DNA of 64,000 nucleotides from Plectrocnemia conspersa (Eukaryota > Arthropoda > Insecta > Trichoptera > Polycentropodidae): NCBI GenBank assembly GCA_009617715.1, contig VTFK01000071.1, positions 496,001 through 560,000 of the forward strand, read 5' to 3'. How positions within the stretch are numbered: the stretch's first letter is position 1; each line of letters starts with the position of its first letter. The position numbers and the translations under genes are program-made. This document shows positions 1 through 11,849 of this stretch, piece after piece. The notes under the pieces are model-generated. The model did not search any database. It was not told the DNA's origin and saw only the letters and a program-made list of their open reading frames with translations.

Positions 1-479
1 TTCTCTTGTGCCATTATGGTGCTCACAAGAGTATATAATGAAAGTTACCAACCTTACTTCAAAAGATAACTGATACACATATACACATAAACCGGTGTAT
101 ATGCAGTGTTTAGCAAAAGCGTTGGTAAAGTTTGTAGATGTAATATATTTAAGTTGATTGCCATTACAAAAATTAAGGGAACGTTAGATACTTGCTGCGC
201 ATGGTGCTGCGCCTTTATCTCTGCCATGCCCACCTGGACGAGGTTTTGATATTCTAAGTTATATATAATAATTTAGTTCTGCAAGAGCATCATCTGATAT
301 GAATCTATCCCTTGAATTCAATATCACGTTGACATTGCTATAAAAATATTTTAGAAATATAATAAGATTGGTGGCTGTACAGAAAAAAAATGTGTCAGAA
401 TAAGGTTCCTACTTGCTCCTTACGGTCGAGCAAAGGACCATTAGCAACACGTAATTATAACACGTACAGTTAGTTGTGC

Positions 480-1060
480 GCCAACAAATTACTATGACGA
501 CGACTGCTACCAGGTCCCTGGTCTCAATTAGAGTTGATGGTCTCCCGGCATCACTACCTATGTTGGAGACAAAATATCAGGTGGTGGTGTCAAATGAGTA
601 AAAGATGTAAGACCTTGTAGCTGTGAACATCAAGTGGTTTTTGTCTTTGGTTTCTCGTCTGAAAGTAAGTTCACCAAGTGAATCCAGCGCCAGTCGACCA
701 CATGAAGGACCTCTTATAAAGTTAAAACTCAAACCCTTGAGGGATAGTGATCCGAGGTAGGGCGCGAGGCACTACTTATGACGAACAAAGCACAGCAGAG
801 TAACGTAAGCAGGTCCAAAATGCTCGGCCCTGAGGGGAACCAAGGGCCAAGGCTGCAACTGAGCAGTACAAAGCAATGCAGGCCGACCAACAAGAGCACG
901 TCACGGGAGAAATACTAATGAAACTCCGATAAAATATGTAGTACTGCGGGCGGTGGGTCCTGCTTACATGCTGGGTGCCCGCCCATAGGGTTGGACTCGT
1001 AAAGCCCAAGTACTGGTGCACGCAACGGATACCAAAGTAGCTAAACACCACCAAGTGATT
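480..1060. other. GC-richer unidentified segment, probably an old dispersed repeat
   Basis: This block is clearly richer in G+C and CpG than its surroundings. A frame is open on the minus strand at 776-1054, but it starts at TTG and I recognise no domain in it. The plus strand reads open in short stretches broken by stops. Sharp composition edges on both sides suggest inserted sequence, such as a LINE body or an unknown transposon. No terminal repeats or target duplication were found, and no second copy was seen in this window. Bases 1-479 hold nothing I can name. Confidence 0.3.
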
Positions 1061-1858
1061 GTCGAGTGATTATTGAGTGAGTTTAGGAATAATTAGTGAT
1101 TTGATTTGAATCAGCTTGGGCAAATGGGAGTGAAAGCTTATTGAAAACCAAAGCAAATTTTGCTCCACCTTTTGTGAAAGAAACATTTAAAAATTACAAT
1201 GGATACTTTTAAGCAAAGCTTATTGAAAAACAGTTTAAGAGTTGTTTGAGGTTAAATGTTGGTTTTAAATATCTACATGACTATTGTCCAATCAAAAATA
1301 CTGATTTTGTCAATATTTTTTTAAGCCAAAATTTTGTCATTTGCAGATCTCTAAATGCTATTTAAATCCAATAATTTATTTTAGATAGATCAGCAGTCAG
1401 AAATCTCTTGAGAGACTGTGTAAATAATTTACATTTTTATTTGGTTAGTGGGTAAAAGTGTAAAGCAAAATTTTCAATTTTTTTAAAAACATTTATGTAT
1501 ATTTGCATAAAAATTATTTTATTTAAAACATAATTTTTATTATACGCATTATCTCACCACGTTCATATATCATTTACTATATTATAGTAATTATATCAAT
1601 ATAAGAATTAATATTTTTATCAGTGGCTTTGTTGCTTTTTCAATATTTGTCAAAAAAAAAACATAATTATGAAAGTGGTCTAAGTCAAGAAATCGAAAAA
1701 AATGAGTTTTTTTATGTATATCGTGTCCCTGTTAAAAATTAATATAATTGTATACAAAATTTAAGATTGTGAATTATTTGAAGCGTTATACGCAGTGTAT
1801 TGTTACAACGTTCAACGGTATTCCGCTAATGTTTATTTTGATAGTGGACTAAGTCAGT
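1061..1858. other. A+T-rich spacer upstream of the piggyBac remnant
   Basis: Low-complexity A+T-rich DNA with A and T runs. Two similar strings, AGTGGTCTAAGTCA near 1674 and AGTGGACTAAGTCA near 1843, lie 170 bp apart. They could belong to the 5' untranslated or terminal part of the piggyBac-like element that follows. No bounding TTAA pair could be assigned. Confidence 0.25.
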
Positions 1859-1902
1859 TTGCCGCGTGTCAGCTTCCGTGACGCAGTGCTTGTATCGTTG
1901 TT

Positions 1903-2580
1903 TTGTCATCAAATAGAGACTATTTCGCAAAATATTATATTTTGCAAAATTTTGAAAACGCGTTGTACAACGCCCCCAGTGATTGTGAACATAGTGATAT
2001 GTGTGAAAGTGATTTTAATTCAAGTGTACGAGAATATAGACCGCGTGTGATGAATTTACTTTCATCCAGTGAAGGTGAATGTGACAATGATATTAGTATT
2101 TTAGACGCTAGTATTTTTAAAACTAAGTCAAGAAACAGATTTAAACAAATTTGAACTTTTTTGTATTTTGTTATTAATCCAACAATTTAAAATAGTACAG
2201 ATAGACTGTAGAAAGTGAAACGAATTTTTGATTACTTTTTAGACAAATTCAATAATGTTTATAAGCCAAAGCAAAACCTTGCCCTGGATGAGGGAATGAT
2301 TCCATGATTAGGTAGACATATTTTGTTGTGTATTTAATCCTTAACCAAATATGGAATGTTGAATACAATCAGATGCCGGTTAAATTTTTAATTTCAAATT
2401 ATACGCCGGAAATGCAAGAAGATTAGTAAACACGAAGATGAAAGTAATAAACCCATATCTGGACAAGTGGCACCGTGTTTATGCTGACTTTATGGAACAA
2501 TCCGAAAAAATAAGGGTCTGCCAGAATCTCAAAAATATAAAATTTAGGTCACTGAAGATGAAACATGGCAGAAAAGGTAA
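1903..2580 (+). pseudogene. piggyBac-like transposase remnant, N-terminal and DDE core
   Basis: The remnant reads in three pieces. From 1903 to 2154 there is an open frame with no ATG (it opens at TTG), rich in Ser, Asp and Glu, like the acidic N-terminus of piggyBac transposases. At 2242-2304 the frame reads FNNVYKPKQNLALDEGMIP, the strongly conserved block around the first catalytic Asp (codon 2287-2289). The expected next Trp is a TGA stop at 2305. KYGM follows at 2347-2358. After a frameshift, 2372-2500 reads SDAG, then a TAA where Tyr is usual, then IFNFKLYAGN and later NPYLDKWHRVYAD, in which Asp 2486-2488 is a candidate second catalytic residue. Established knowledge: piggyBac (DDE_Tnp_1_7) enzymes cut and paste DNA at TTAA. 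Two stops and a frameshift make this copy dead. The middle of the enzyme after about 2580 is missing. Confidence 0.88.
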
Positions 2581-2723
2581 AACGCTTATTTAAATATAAA
2601 AACAAATAATAAAAAAAGAAATTTTAGAATGACACTTACTTTTCATAACAGCCAGATGATAAAACGACCGGCCTTACAATATATAAGCCTCAATTTATAA
2701 TGGGTTGTAATAATTATATGAGG

Positions 2724-2803
2724 TATTGATCGCGCTGATCAATATTAGGTAAATATCAGGTAACTATGTATATATTGATCGTGCCAATCAATATATACAT
2801 AGT
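2724..2803. repeat. Double hairpin insert inside the piggyBac remnant
   Basis: Two hairpins lie side by side. The first pairs 2724-2731 with 2737-2744 (8 bp, 5-nt loop). The second pairs 2763-2779 with 2787-2803 (17 bp, perfect, 7-nt loop CGTGCCA). The outer sequence AATATTAGGT at 2741 also returns inverted at 2804-2813, so the foldback is longer, with an 11-bp interruption in the left arm. It falls where transposase middle domains would be expected, so it is probably a small foldback element inserted into, or a deletion scar within, the piggyBac copy. Confidence 0.6.
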
Positions 2804-3029
2804 AACCTAATATTTCGAAAAACAACGGAATAAACAAAGAAGGTTTTTTGTTTTTTATTTTATTCGTTCAGTATCTATTCAAATTTGAATCGTAACGGTA
2901 AAATTAAATTGAAAGATTAGCTTTTGAGTAAGATGCAGAGTTCAGTGGAATCTATCGATTCTGAATACATTTCATCGGTTTCTACCATATCTTGCCGTGC
3001 CTGTGCTGGCGAACTATAAGCTAAAAAAT

Positions 3030-3140
3030 CATTAGCCAGTAAAAATGAAAAGCGGAGAGAAATATGTGAGAAGAAGATGTCGTGTTTGTGCTGAAAGATA
3101 CAGCATACATGTGCAGAAGTGTGTGAAAGTGTTCTTCAAA
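3030..3140 (+). pseudogene. Probable piggyBac C-terminal cysteine-rich domain remnant
   Basis: The frame beginning at 3066 reads VRRRCRVCAERY and then VQKCVKVFFK. An Arg/Lys-rich stretch, a Cys-x2-Cys pair and a later Lys-Cys resemble the zinc-binding cysteine-rich tail of piggyBac-like transposases. The position, about 500 bp after the DDE core on the same strand, fits the same dead element. Several expected Cys/His residues are missing and the match is short, so the assignment rests partly on context. A GTGAGT string at 3300 resembles a splice donor but has no proven role. Confidence 0.45.
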
Positions 3141-3498
3141 GTGAGTGTTTATATACGTAGCAAAATAAATTGCTATAGATAAAAAAGTGCATATAATAAA
3201 AATAAATATAAATTAGTGTATAGTGTGGTTAATAAGTGTAATTATAAAAATAAAAGTGTATGTGACAGTGGTATGCAGAAAAAGGACGCCGAAAAGTTTG
3301 GTGAGTGCAAATTATATTATATTATAAATAGACATTTTTTATAAATCGTTCATATTTATAGAATGATTTAAACATACATATTATTGAATTATAAATTACT
3401 AGTTTGCAACGATTGCAACCATTTTAAATTTACATAAAATATTAGGAATGCAAAATACATATTTATTCGTTCCTGATTTTATTCCTCAGAGAATCTTT

Positions 3499-4185
3499 TA
3501 AACGCGATAATATTTTTTATTAAAATATTTTATTATAATTTATCCGAATTGTAGCTTTTTCCCCTGGTTTTTTCAATCTCTGAATCATTGCGATTTTACA
3601 AATCGTAAGGAAATATCAAAATAACAAACACCCGATAAAAATGTTTGTTAGTTAGTGGATGCTATTTATTGCAAGTTCTTTGATTATTATATTATCTAAT
3701 TTATCTACATATACCGTAACGTTATTACTTTTTAATTTTGCAATAATATACAGAACTTCAGGTTAATTGGTGTATAATATTATCAACCGCAGATGTTTCG
3801 ATTTCTTTTGATTAGATTGGTTTTATGTTTACCTAGCCAGACAATTTTGACCCTGAAATTTATTTCTGTTCAAGAAATGTAGCATAAATATAATTTTTTA
3901 TATAAAACGAATTATTATTGTTCATACATTTTAAAAAAAAATTACGTGCCTCAAAAAAGCGACGATTTTTTAACAAAAAATTGAAGTAAAACATAATTTA
4001 TTTTTTATTTAATATTATCAAGAAACAGTAAACTAGCATTTCTCTTTTTATATATAAAGGAAATCTTTATGATATCCCAGTATATTTTAATAAAAAAAAA
4101 CGCATGACGCAGGACGCATGTCTGAGTTCAAGGCCACTAAACAACGTTCTTTCAAGACTCGTATACGAGTCTTCGGGCGTTAAGC
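3499..4185. repeat. Repeat family A, copy 1 (TTAA-type element)
   Basis: Bases about 3650-4185 match 5205-5690 in the same orientation. Shared blocks include TACATATACCGTAACGTT, GATTGGTTTTATGTTTACCT and ACCCTGAAATTTATTTCTGT. The right end reads TCTTCGGGCGTTAA, preceded by the perfect 20-bp palindrome AAGACTCGTATACGAGTCTT at 4154-4173. Read from the right, this is TTAA, a short GC-rich end and then a hairpin, an arrangement seen at piggyBac-type ends. A possible left end, TTTAAACGCGATAA near 3499, is inferred from similarity with copy 2 and is weak. Confidence 0.6.
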
Positions 4186-4630
4186 TGTTAAAATCATACA
4201 TTTTAAAATGCTTTTCTGTTTAAAAAATCAATGACTATGTATGTTATGAAAGTGCTAATATAGTTTATTCTTTTAGTTAGTTTTTTGTTTATATATCATA
4301 TATATGTATTTTTATTTAGAAAATTATGTGCTGATTTCGTTACTTTGTTTTCGATAATTTATCATTAACTATTTATACCGTTATTATGGGAATTTAACTA
4401 AATACATGCTTAAAATCAGCACTGTTTTAACGTTCATAAGGATATCGGTAAAAATGTCGCGCTAAAATTACCGACGAGAAAATATTTATAAAAAAGCCAG
4501 ATAACACTAAGTGTATTTTTCCTATTTGCATTTTAATAATGAGGCAGATTTTTTTTAATAATTTATTAAGCTTATATAGCTAATTGTTTAAAATTTTATG
4601 CGAATAAGAAATAGATTTTTACAAATATAT
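4186..4630. other. A+T-rich spacer between the two A repeats
   Basis: Low-complexity A+T-rich DNA. I see no open frame, palindrome or shared repeat here. Confidence 0.4.
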
Positions 4631-5690
4631 TTAACGCGATGAAATTTTAATTACGAATCTGGGAGATATAGCTGCACACATACATTATTATTGTTATGTT
4701 TTCAAAATTAATCTTGCAACTTAAAATAAGTGTAATCACATAAGAAACAGCTCAGCACATTCCATAAGCTAGAATACTGTTTCTAGGAGTGATTGCTAGA
4801 TAATTTTGCTTTTTAATATAGAATATAGAATTTTTTCGTTGATTAAAATTGGTTTCTGAGACAATAGGAAAAAAGGTGGGATTCTATTTATTTTTCTTTC
4901 ATTAGTGTTTAAGTCAGTACTTGATGTTAGACAAACATTAGTTAAGTATATTTAGACCCGATAGAGCTTAGTACAAATTTCAATATCAATAATAATTTTT
5001 ATGACAAATTTAAAATTTAGATTTAATTTATACAAACGTAAATAATTACATAGTAATTAAGAACGAAATCACATTGGTGCCGGAAGATAAATATCACCCG
5101 ACAATAATGATAAGTGTAAATAAAAATAGCATAATTACGAATGAAGAGGAATGCGTTAGAGATCGAAATGTATTCAGATGGTCGTTTGGAAATTGTGTAG
5201 ATTTTGATTTATTGGATTCTATTCATTAAAAGTTCTTTGATTACTGTGCTATCTAATTTATTTACATATACCGTAACGTTTTTGCTTTTAAATGTTGCAA
5301 TATATTACAAAATTTCAGGTTGAAATATGATATATTATCTACCGCGGTTGTTTCGATTTATTTTGATTGGATTGGTTTTATGTTTACCTAGCTAGACAGT
5401 TTAGACCCTGAAATTTATTTCTGTTCAAGGAGTGTAACATAAAATAATATTTTTCATATGAAATAAATAATTATGGTTTACACATTTCATAAAAAAATCA
5501 CGTCTCCCAAAAGGCGATGACTCATTGCATTGCGACGCAATGAGATAATACTTTAAGAGAAATATAATTTATTTCTTATTTGATATTATAAAGAAATAAT
5601 ATATATATATATAGAGGCAAACTTGATATTATTCCAGATTTTTTAAAATTAGTTTTATTGCTCCTCGAGTCCTCGGGCGTTAAGCTTTTA
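4631..5690. repeat. Repeat family A, copy 2
   Basis: The well-aligned part, about 5205-5690, matches copy 1. It ends with CCTCGGGCGTTAAGC, as in copy 1. The hairpin just inside copy 1 is reduced here to a CTCGAG core. A different hairpin, CTCATTGC paired with GCAATGAG across 8 nt, lies near 5520. The left limit at TTAACGCGAT (4631) is an inference from the TTAACGC match to the right terminus. If correct, copy 2 is about 1.06 kb and copy 1 is an internally deleted form. An (AT)n run lies near 5590. Confidence 0.5.
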
Positions 5691-6383
5691 GTAAAGTGTT
5701 GAACATTGTAAGTTTGTGCAGTTTAATTAATCGAGAAAATAGTTCACACAACACGTTCGCCACATTTAATGCATCCATAATTTTATTTCTAAACTCAATG
5801 TTTCTCGTTTTATTTAACTTTGGCATGAGTATGGGTAAACAGCAGTTTATTAGAGAGAAATAATTATTTGATAGGGCGCTACACCATACATTTCTTTTAT
5901 ACCAAAAATATTGTTTATGGTAAAAAATGCTTAGCATTTATTTGTATTAGTTATTTTATTAAAGTTTTCATTTTATCTGTAATAAAATTTAGCAAAAATC
6001 TCATATTAATCTGATAAATTATATTAATACAATCGTGAACTAACAGGTGATCCCAATGCGTCACGATAGTCTAAGAACAATACATAGTAATATTTAAATA
6101 TACAAAAAAAATATAGCAAAAAAAAAAAACAACAAAATAATAAATATAAAGAAATTATTAATAAATTTAGTAATATACTATGATAACTTATAATATATAT
6201 ATATATAACTTTGTAGTTAAATAAATAATTATTTTAAAATTTTCTGTAAAAATATCCATAAATGGATTTTGCCACAAATAGTTAAAATAAAACTAATGAT
6301 ATTTAATAAACATGAGCTTTTAACTTCTTCTTACTTTTTGAACAACCTGTTTGTTCCTTTCTTTGATCTCTAATAATCTGAGA
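5691..6383. other. A+T-rich spacer with a chance frame
   Basis: A minus-strand open frame at 5680-5937 lies mostly here but overlaps the A-repeat end and has no recognisable domain. The rest is poly-A and TA-rich low complexity, including an (AT)n run near 6190. Confidence 0.35.
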
Positions 6384-6661
6384 TGTGTGACTTTGCATCT
6401 GAAATAGTCGCCTGAAAAATCTGGTAGCAGTTTAATGTTATTGAGAGAAGTGATGTCCTTTAAATTATCTACCGTGGTCTTTTGTATTTGTTGTTGTTTG
6501 TCTGCTGTTTATTGTCTCTCGCATTAAATCGTAAGATAGTCTACTAGTTTCAAATCGTTTGATCGTCTGCCGACGATATAATGTATCAGATCCTTTATTC
6601 TCTTAAATTGAGACGTCTCTGCGTATCACAGATGCAGATGTTGCTCGGCTAATTGCATCGC
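6384..6661 (-). repeat. Repeat family C, copy 1 (retroelement-like)
   Basis: It aligns with 7641-7912 in the same orientation. Shared blocks include GTGTGACTTT, TTTGTTGTTGTTT, GTCTGCTG and GATGCAGATGTTG, followed by AATTGCATCGC. Read on the minus strand the block is largely open and carries NNIKLLPDFSGDYF. A Leu-Pro-x-Phe-Ser-Gly string of that kind occurs near the start of some BEL/Pao-type gag proteins, but the hint is short. No LTR, RT or integrase sequence was found nearby. Confidence 0.5.
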
Positions 6662-7640
6662 TTACACATTCAAACAATCAAAATTTAGATTAAAATAAAT
6701 TTAATATATAACTATGTATCAATATTTATATTATTTATTCAAAACAATATGTTTCATTTAAAGTTAATCGATAAATTTTGCTAAAATTTCCGAAAAAATT
6801 AATAAAACTAATCACTGACATCTACTATTAAAATTACTACAATACCTAAGATAAAAATTTTGTTATGAAACATTTTTAGTAAAATTTTCCTAATATTTTT
6901 TTTTTATAAAAAATTTATGAATATACGGTAATGCATAAAACTCTGCTTTAAATAAATTACAAATGTCATCCATATTATACATATAATGAATTTTTCAGAA
7001 TATTTTTTTAAATATAATTTTGTCTTAATTTGTATAATCAAAACAAACAATACCTCGTGAACGTTACTTTATTGCAGATAAAATAATTAATAGAAATTTA
7101 TTATTTATAATTACTAGAAAATTAATTTTTGATGTAATTGTATATAAAAAATATTATTAATTATTAAGATATGGAGCTTAAAGCACAAAATATATGTGAA
7201 AATTAAGTATTTAATTTTTTTATCAATTTAATGGATTTTTTTGAAATTTTTGATACAAAAATCGATAAAATTTAAAATAATAATAACTGATTTAGTGTGT
7301 TTCTCAATTTTCTCAGGTAAAAAAAATCTGAAAAAAAAATAATAAATATTATAATTCAGACATATAAAAATTTATATTTGCGGTTATTTTTTTTTATATG
7401 TAGTTGGGCTCAGTTTAAAAACTATTAAATTATAAAAAATAATTATATATAAAAAACTTTTTTTATTTCATGTAAATTCAATTAACCTATAGATTAAAAT
7501 AACAAAGTCTTACGTATTTTTATTGTCTGATAAGTTGAAAGCTTTGAAAGACTCATATAATGTTATATTTATAGAGAACGTACTAAAATAAATCGTACTT
7601 TCCAATTTAATAAAGGCTTATGGATTTTGAGGCCGAAGAG
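6662..7640. other. A+T-rich spacer between C copies
   Basis: Strongly A+T-rich with many A and T runs. No feature was recognised beyond the flanking C copies. Confidence 0.4.
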
Positions 7641-7912
7641 GTGTGACTTTTTAGCTAAAATAGTTTTCGAAAAAACTGGTAGTTTATTGTTGTTAAGTTA
7701 AATTGTATTTCGTAAACTGAGTGCCGATGGAGAAGCTAGTATAGAAGTGATATTTTTTGAATGATCCGCCGTTTCTCGTGTTTGTTGTTGTTTTTCTGCT
7801 GTCTCGAATCGGTTGATTGTCTTTCGCCTCAAATTGTCTGCTGATTATCTTCTTGATTTGCGACGTTTCTGGTGTTTCATAGATGCAGATGTTGGTTGGC
7901 CAATTGCATCGC
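7641..7912 (-). repeat. Repeat family C, copy 2
   Basis: Partner of the copy at 6384-6661, starting 1257 bp downstream in direct orientation. The end blocks GATGCAGATGTTG and AATTGCATCGC are almost unchanged, while the middle has diverged with small gaps. The minus strand reads NNNKLPVFSK where copy 1 reads NNIKLLPDFSG, so a reading frame is partly shared but changed at key positions. Confidence 0.5.
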
Positions 7913-8509
7913 AGGTATATTGAAGCATTACAACTTGAAGTGAAATTAAAAGGTAAACTTTTAAATGTTTAATACAATGGGTAGATTATAATATTGGATG
8001 GCTATTGCATCCTTGACGCATTAAATGGTAGTTTTTTTATGATTAATGAGCGTTTAATGGGCTTTTGTATATTTACGCAATTGTGGTATTGAGTATTCTC
8101 GTATTGTAATTAAGTCTTTTGTCAAAACGCGTTGTAATTTGTATTCACAAGCTTACAACTTTCGTTTGAATGACTGTAGCGTTGATTGCATTTTCACAGA
8201 GCCATCATATTAATTGATTTTTTATTGTTTTTATATTTTAACGATTTGGATAGTTTCGACATTTTTTGCGGGCCATATATTATTTTTCAAATCTCACATA
8301 AGTAAGAGTGGTTTTTAAATATTTAGATTTCTTTACTCTTTCTTTTGAATTATTATAATATATATATTGCTTATGTCATGTCATATTGCGTTAACCTGTT
8401 TCATGGAAATAACTAAATTTTTAATAAATCTGATGATATTTTATCAAAACCAATTTTTTTTGCCATAGATACGACTTTCAATTTAACCGTTGAATTTATA
8501 CCTTTCATA

Positions 8510-8760
8510 AATTTGGCTCGCGCGCCCGACCCTAGATCAAGTCGCTGTGAAAGTGTGTCTAAGTCTCATCCGTGGCAATAATTTTGCGCACAGGAATGGC
8601 GGTCAGGGATCGAGGGTGCTTGGGTGTAAATTTTAAAAATCTATGAAACCTCTGAACGAGCGTGGAGAAAATTGCGGAAAAGCTCTCGCGTCCCTGTGGA
8701 ACATTGATTCGCGCAGTTCGAGATTCTTCATTGTTTCACGAAATTAAAGCAGTGATTTAT
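8510..8760. other. GC-richer, CpG-containing island
   Basis: The stretch opens with GGCTCGCGCGCCCGACC and has many CpG dinucleotides, unlike the A+T-rich DNA on both sides. No open frame, tRNA box or terminal repeat was found. It may be an old transposon fragment or regulatory DNA. Bases 7913-8509 before it hold nothing nameable. Confidence 0.3.
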
Positions 8761-9179
8761 TTATTTATTCATTTAACACCCTATGATTATGCTTTTAAAA
8801 TATTTAATATAGCAAATTATTTAAATTTTTAACTCAAAAATAAAGTTGTAATCAAACTCAAACTTTTGTGATATGTTACGATAACTAAAGCAATGTCTGT
8901 TACTAAGCAAATATTAACATTGATTCTGACGCAAGGTCGATTAATACATTTATATAAAGAGCACATATGCTAGAATCTACAATAGATAAACCACAAATAC
9001 AATGTGGTGTTCAAATCGACCGAATCGATAAACTTGTATGTACCATCCTATATTTTAACTTAATTTTCATGACGTCTGAATATCATCAGTACTTCATAAG
9101 CTATTTCAAACACTACGGCTCTTATTTTTTGTATTTATTTATAAATATTATATCACCTGAGGTACAAACTTGATAAATA

Positions 9180-9540
9180 ACTACGCAATCTTCCCGAGTC
9201 GTCGCGATTTCCTTCTCATATCTCACGTTCGAGCCGAAATGTGTCACCCACGCGTGTGCTATGGGTGTATAAAATATACATTTCGTAATTTTTATTCATA
9301 GATAGTGGTGGTAGTACGTAACAGGCGCACCTTCAAATTATTATCCGAGACAGAGCAAAAGTGTGAGGGAAGCGCTCCATTTGAACGAAAATTCGCGCGA
9401 AGGAAGAGAAAAAAAATAACACTCGCGGAAAATTCACACATTTATCCCGGGGGGACGATTCACGGCTTGTACTTTTCCCCATATCCCGGGAAAACCCTTT
9501 TGGGACATGGGAGAGAGAGAAAAGCGCCACAATAATATTG
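9180..9540. other. GC-richer island with overlapping frames on both strands
   Basis: The frames 9305-9535 (+) and 9333-9530 (-) overlap almost fully, which points to stop-poor GC-richer DNA and not a gene. Neither has a recognised domain. Two CCCGGG motifs lie near 9447 and 9485. A short TGTATG/TACGTA simple repeat follows at 9541-9570. Confidence 0.35.
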
Positions 9541-9570
9541 CATGTACGTACGTATCTATGTATGTATGCA

Positions 9571-11813
9571 AGTGGAAATGAAAATCTTGTCTAAAAATAT
9601 TACTTCGTTTAATTTGTAATTCGTTTATTCAAATAAACGTTGAAGGTATAATATATTATTTTAAATATAAATAAGTACATAAAAAACGTTATATATATAA
9701 ACATAGTATCTTAAGGACAATCCTGAGAAATAAAAATTTAGCTGGTTTTATTAGTGGAATTATGTAGAACCTTTATACTACATTGCTACTTAAATTATAT
9801 TATTATAATTTTTTTAATTTATTTTATAAGTATATTTTTTTAATATATGTATTATATTATAAAATTAGAATTATAAATTTTCGAAATAAATAATTTAAAA
9901 ATTGAATTTTTTCCTCATCAGTACCATTCATTATGCTTTTCTCCCTTTTTATAGGATAACTTTATCATACTTTGCTTCAATAGGTTAGGGAACATTATTT
10001 GACTACAAGTCATTGCCAAAAATTATTCGCTTACAATTTTTTTACCTTAAAAATCTTTCATTGCAAATATTGACTAAGTACACATTGCACAAAAATATAC
10101 TTGTATTAGCTATTTATTTATTTTATAAAACGTTTATTTCAATACGAAAATAAATTTCATGAACAAACCATTAATAACTTAATGTTTTGTTAAGAGGCAT
10201 AATAAAATAAAAAAATAAAATATAAATGTTGAAGTTGGTAGTATTAATTCAAGTAAAATAAATTAAGAAACTTTGAACAAGTATAGTGATTTTTTAAATT
10301 AAATGCTTATTTAAGTAAATTTAGAATTAGCTTATATAAAATCTTGCTTCGCATGATTATTTTAAAAAAATACCGTATCATTAAATATTAAGTCAAATTA
10401 AACCCAAAATATCTATTCAAAAAAATATTAGAATTTAGGGTCATTTAGGTAGTTATTATTTTATTAAAAAGCTTTAAAAAAATAGTTTTTTATTATAAAC
10501 AGATTAATTTGTATAAAAACTTAATGATTTTATTAACTAATGTGTATTTTTAATCTAAAACATAAGGTTAAATCACTATAGCTATCTGAATGTCCCATTA
10601 CTTTTATTTCAGCTTATTACAAATATTTATACTATTTCTTAAGCTAGTAAGATTATCTATAGGTTACATATATTTACTTTGATTTTATTTATAATGATCG
10701 CTAAACAAATTTCAAATGATATTTTATAAAATCAAAAAATTAGAAAAAATATTACTTTGCATACTAAAAAAATGCACAATGAAAAAAATATTCGTGATAA
10801 AATTACACAGAAAAAAAATCATATACGCGAAAAATTTAAAACTTTAGTAATTTTCCATTTTTTAATATCATATTTAACTCTTTCAGCGTGCAAATATAAT
10901 AATAAAAGCAGAACCAAAAATGTTTCTTTCATAAACATATTATATTATATTATATTGTAGAATAAATAAGATATTTTTGGAAAAAATTATATTAATTTTA
11001 TTTAGTTATAAAAATTAATTTATTTTATTTTATTTTTATTTTTAATGAATTTTGTTGTGATTTTAATGAAAGTATATCATATCAATATAATTGTAGTTTA
11101 TTTTTATTTCTAAAAATTAGGATTATATTATTTGAGCAATTGAATATATTTACAAATATTGCACCATTTGGTTTATATGTGAGTGTGATATTTTTGCTTG
11201 TAAAATTAATTCTGTTTTAATTCATCATGTGTAATTTTTACACCTGTAATTTTTTTTACGAGAATTTCTCTTTTTACTTAATTTTATTAAATGCATTATT
11301 TTCCTTACGTTACTCTTTCTATGTGTAATTTCTTCCTTGTATAACTTTTTTTTGTGTAATTTTATCACGTCTATTTTTTCCTGATACTTTATTTTATATA
11401 CTATTTCTAAAATAGAATCATTGATTTGATAATTTTAATTTACCCTTAAGGGTGTTTTTTTTTCAAAATTGTTTGTACTAAAAATTATTTTTGTGCAACA
11501 ATTTTAAATCAATCAACGCAGAGTTTGTATAACTTTTCGTAGCCTAGTCTGATTCCAAAAAATGAACCGAAGATCTTGGAAGTTAAATAAACTATATAGC
11601 ATTTAAAGTCAGGGATATCAGATTTAAGTTGGTTAAAACCTATTTACTATTTTAATGTAGGCAAAACAGTCAAATATATTTGTAGTATACTTTGAAAACA
11701 ATATTTAATATAAAAAATATTTTAAATGATTTAGTGCACTGCTATTTTATATATTATTAGGTCTATTAATTTACAGACCAATGTTCTAATCAAGCGGCAT
11801 TTATAATCGAACG
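9571..11813. other. Long A+T-rich block with a degenerate TGTGTAATTT motif
   Basis: Very A+T-rich. TGTGTAATTT occurs at 11229, 11323 and 11353, with a shorter CTGTAATTT at 11244, giving a loose repeat over about 130 bp. A 67-codon frame at 10757-10960 is Lys/Asn/Ile-rich, as expected by chance in such DNA. No gene recognised. Confidence 0.35.
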
Positions 11814-11849
11814 TTAAGAGCCAATGACGCAATTATGCGTCATTGTTAA
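11814..11849. repeat. Palindrome flanked by two TTAA sites
   Basis: TTAA (11814-11817) and TTAA (11846-11849) bound 28 bp. Within it, CAATGACGCA at 11822-11831 pairs with TGCGTCATTG at 11836-11845 around a 4-nt loop. TTAA followed by a short spacer and a CpG-bearing hairpin is the same plan as the ends of families A and B. The likely reading is a solo end or deletion remnant of a piggyBac-type element. Confidence 0.5.

Noticed and set aside
3295..3306. TTTGGTGAGTGCA as a splice donor after the piggyBac tail
   Set aside because: GTGAGT is common by chance and no matching acceptor or open exon was found.
6280..6310. AACTAATGATATTTAATAA also present in MITE B1 at 20.31 kb
   Set aside because: A single A+T-rich word of about 20 bp with no matching ends nearby; not enough for a third B copy.
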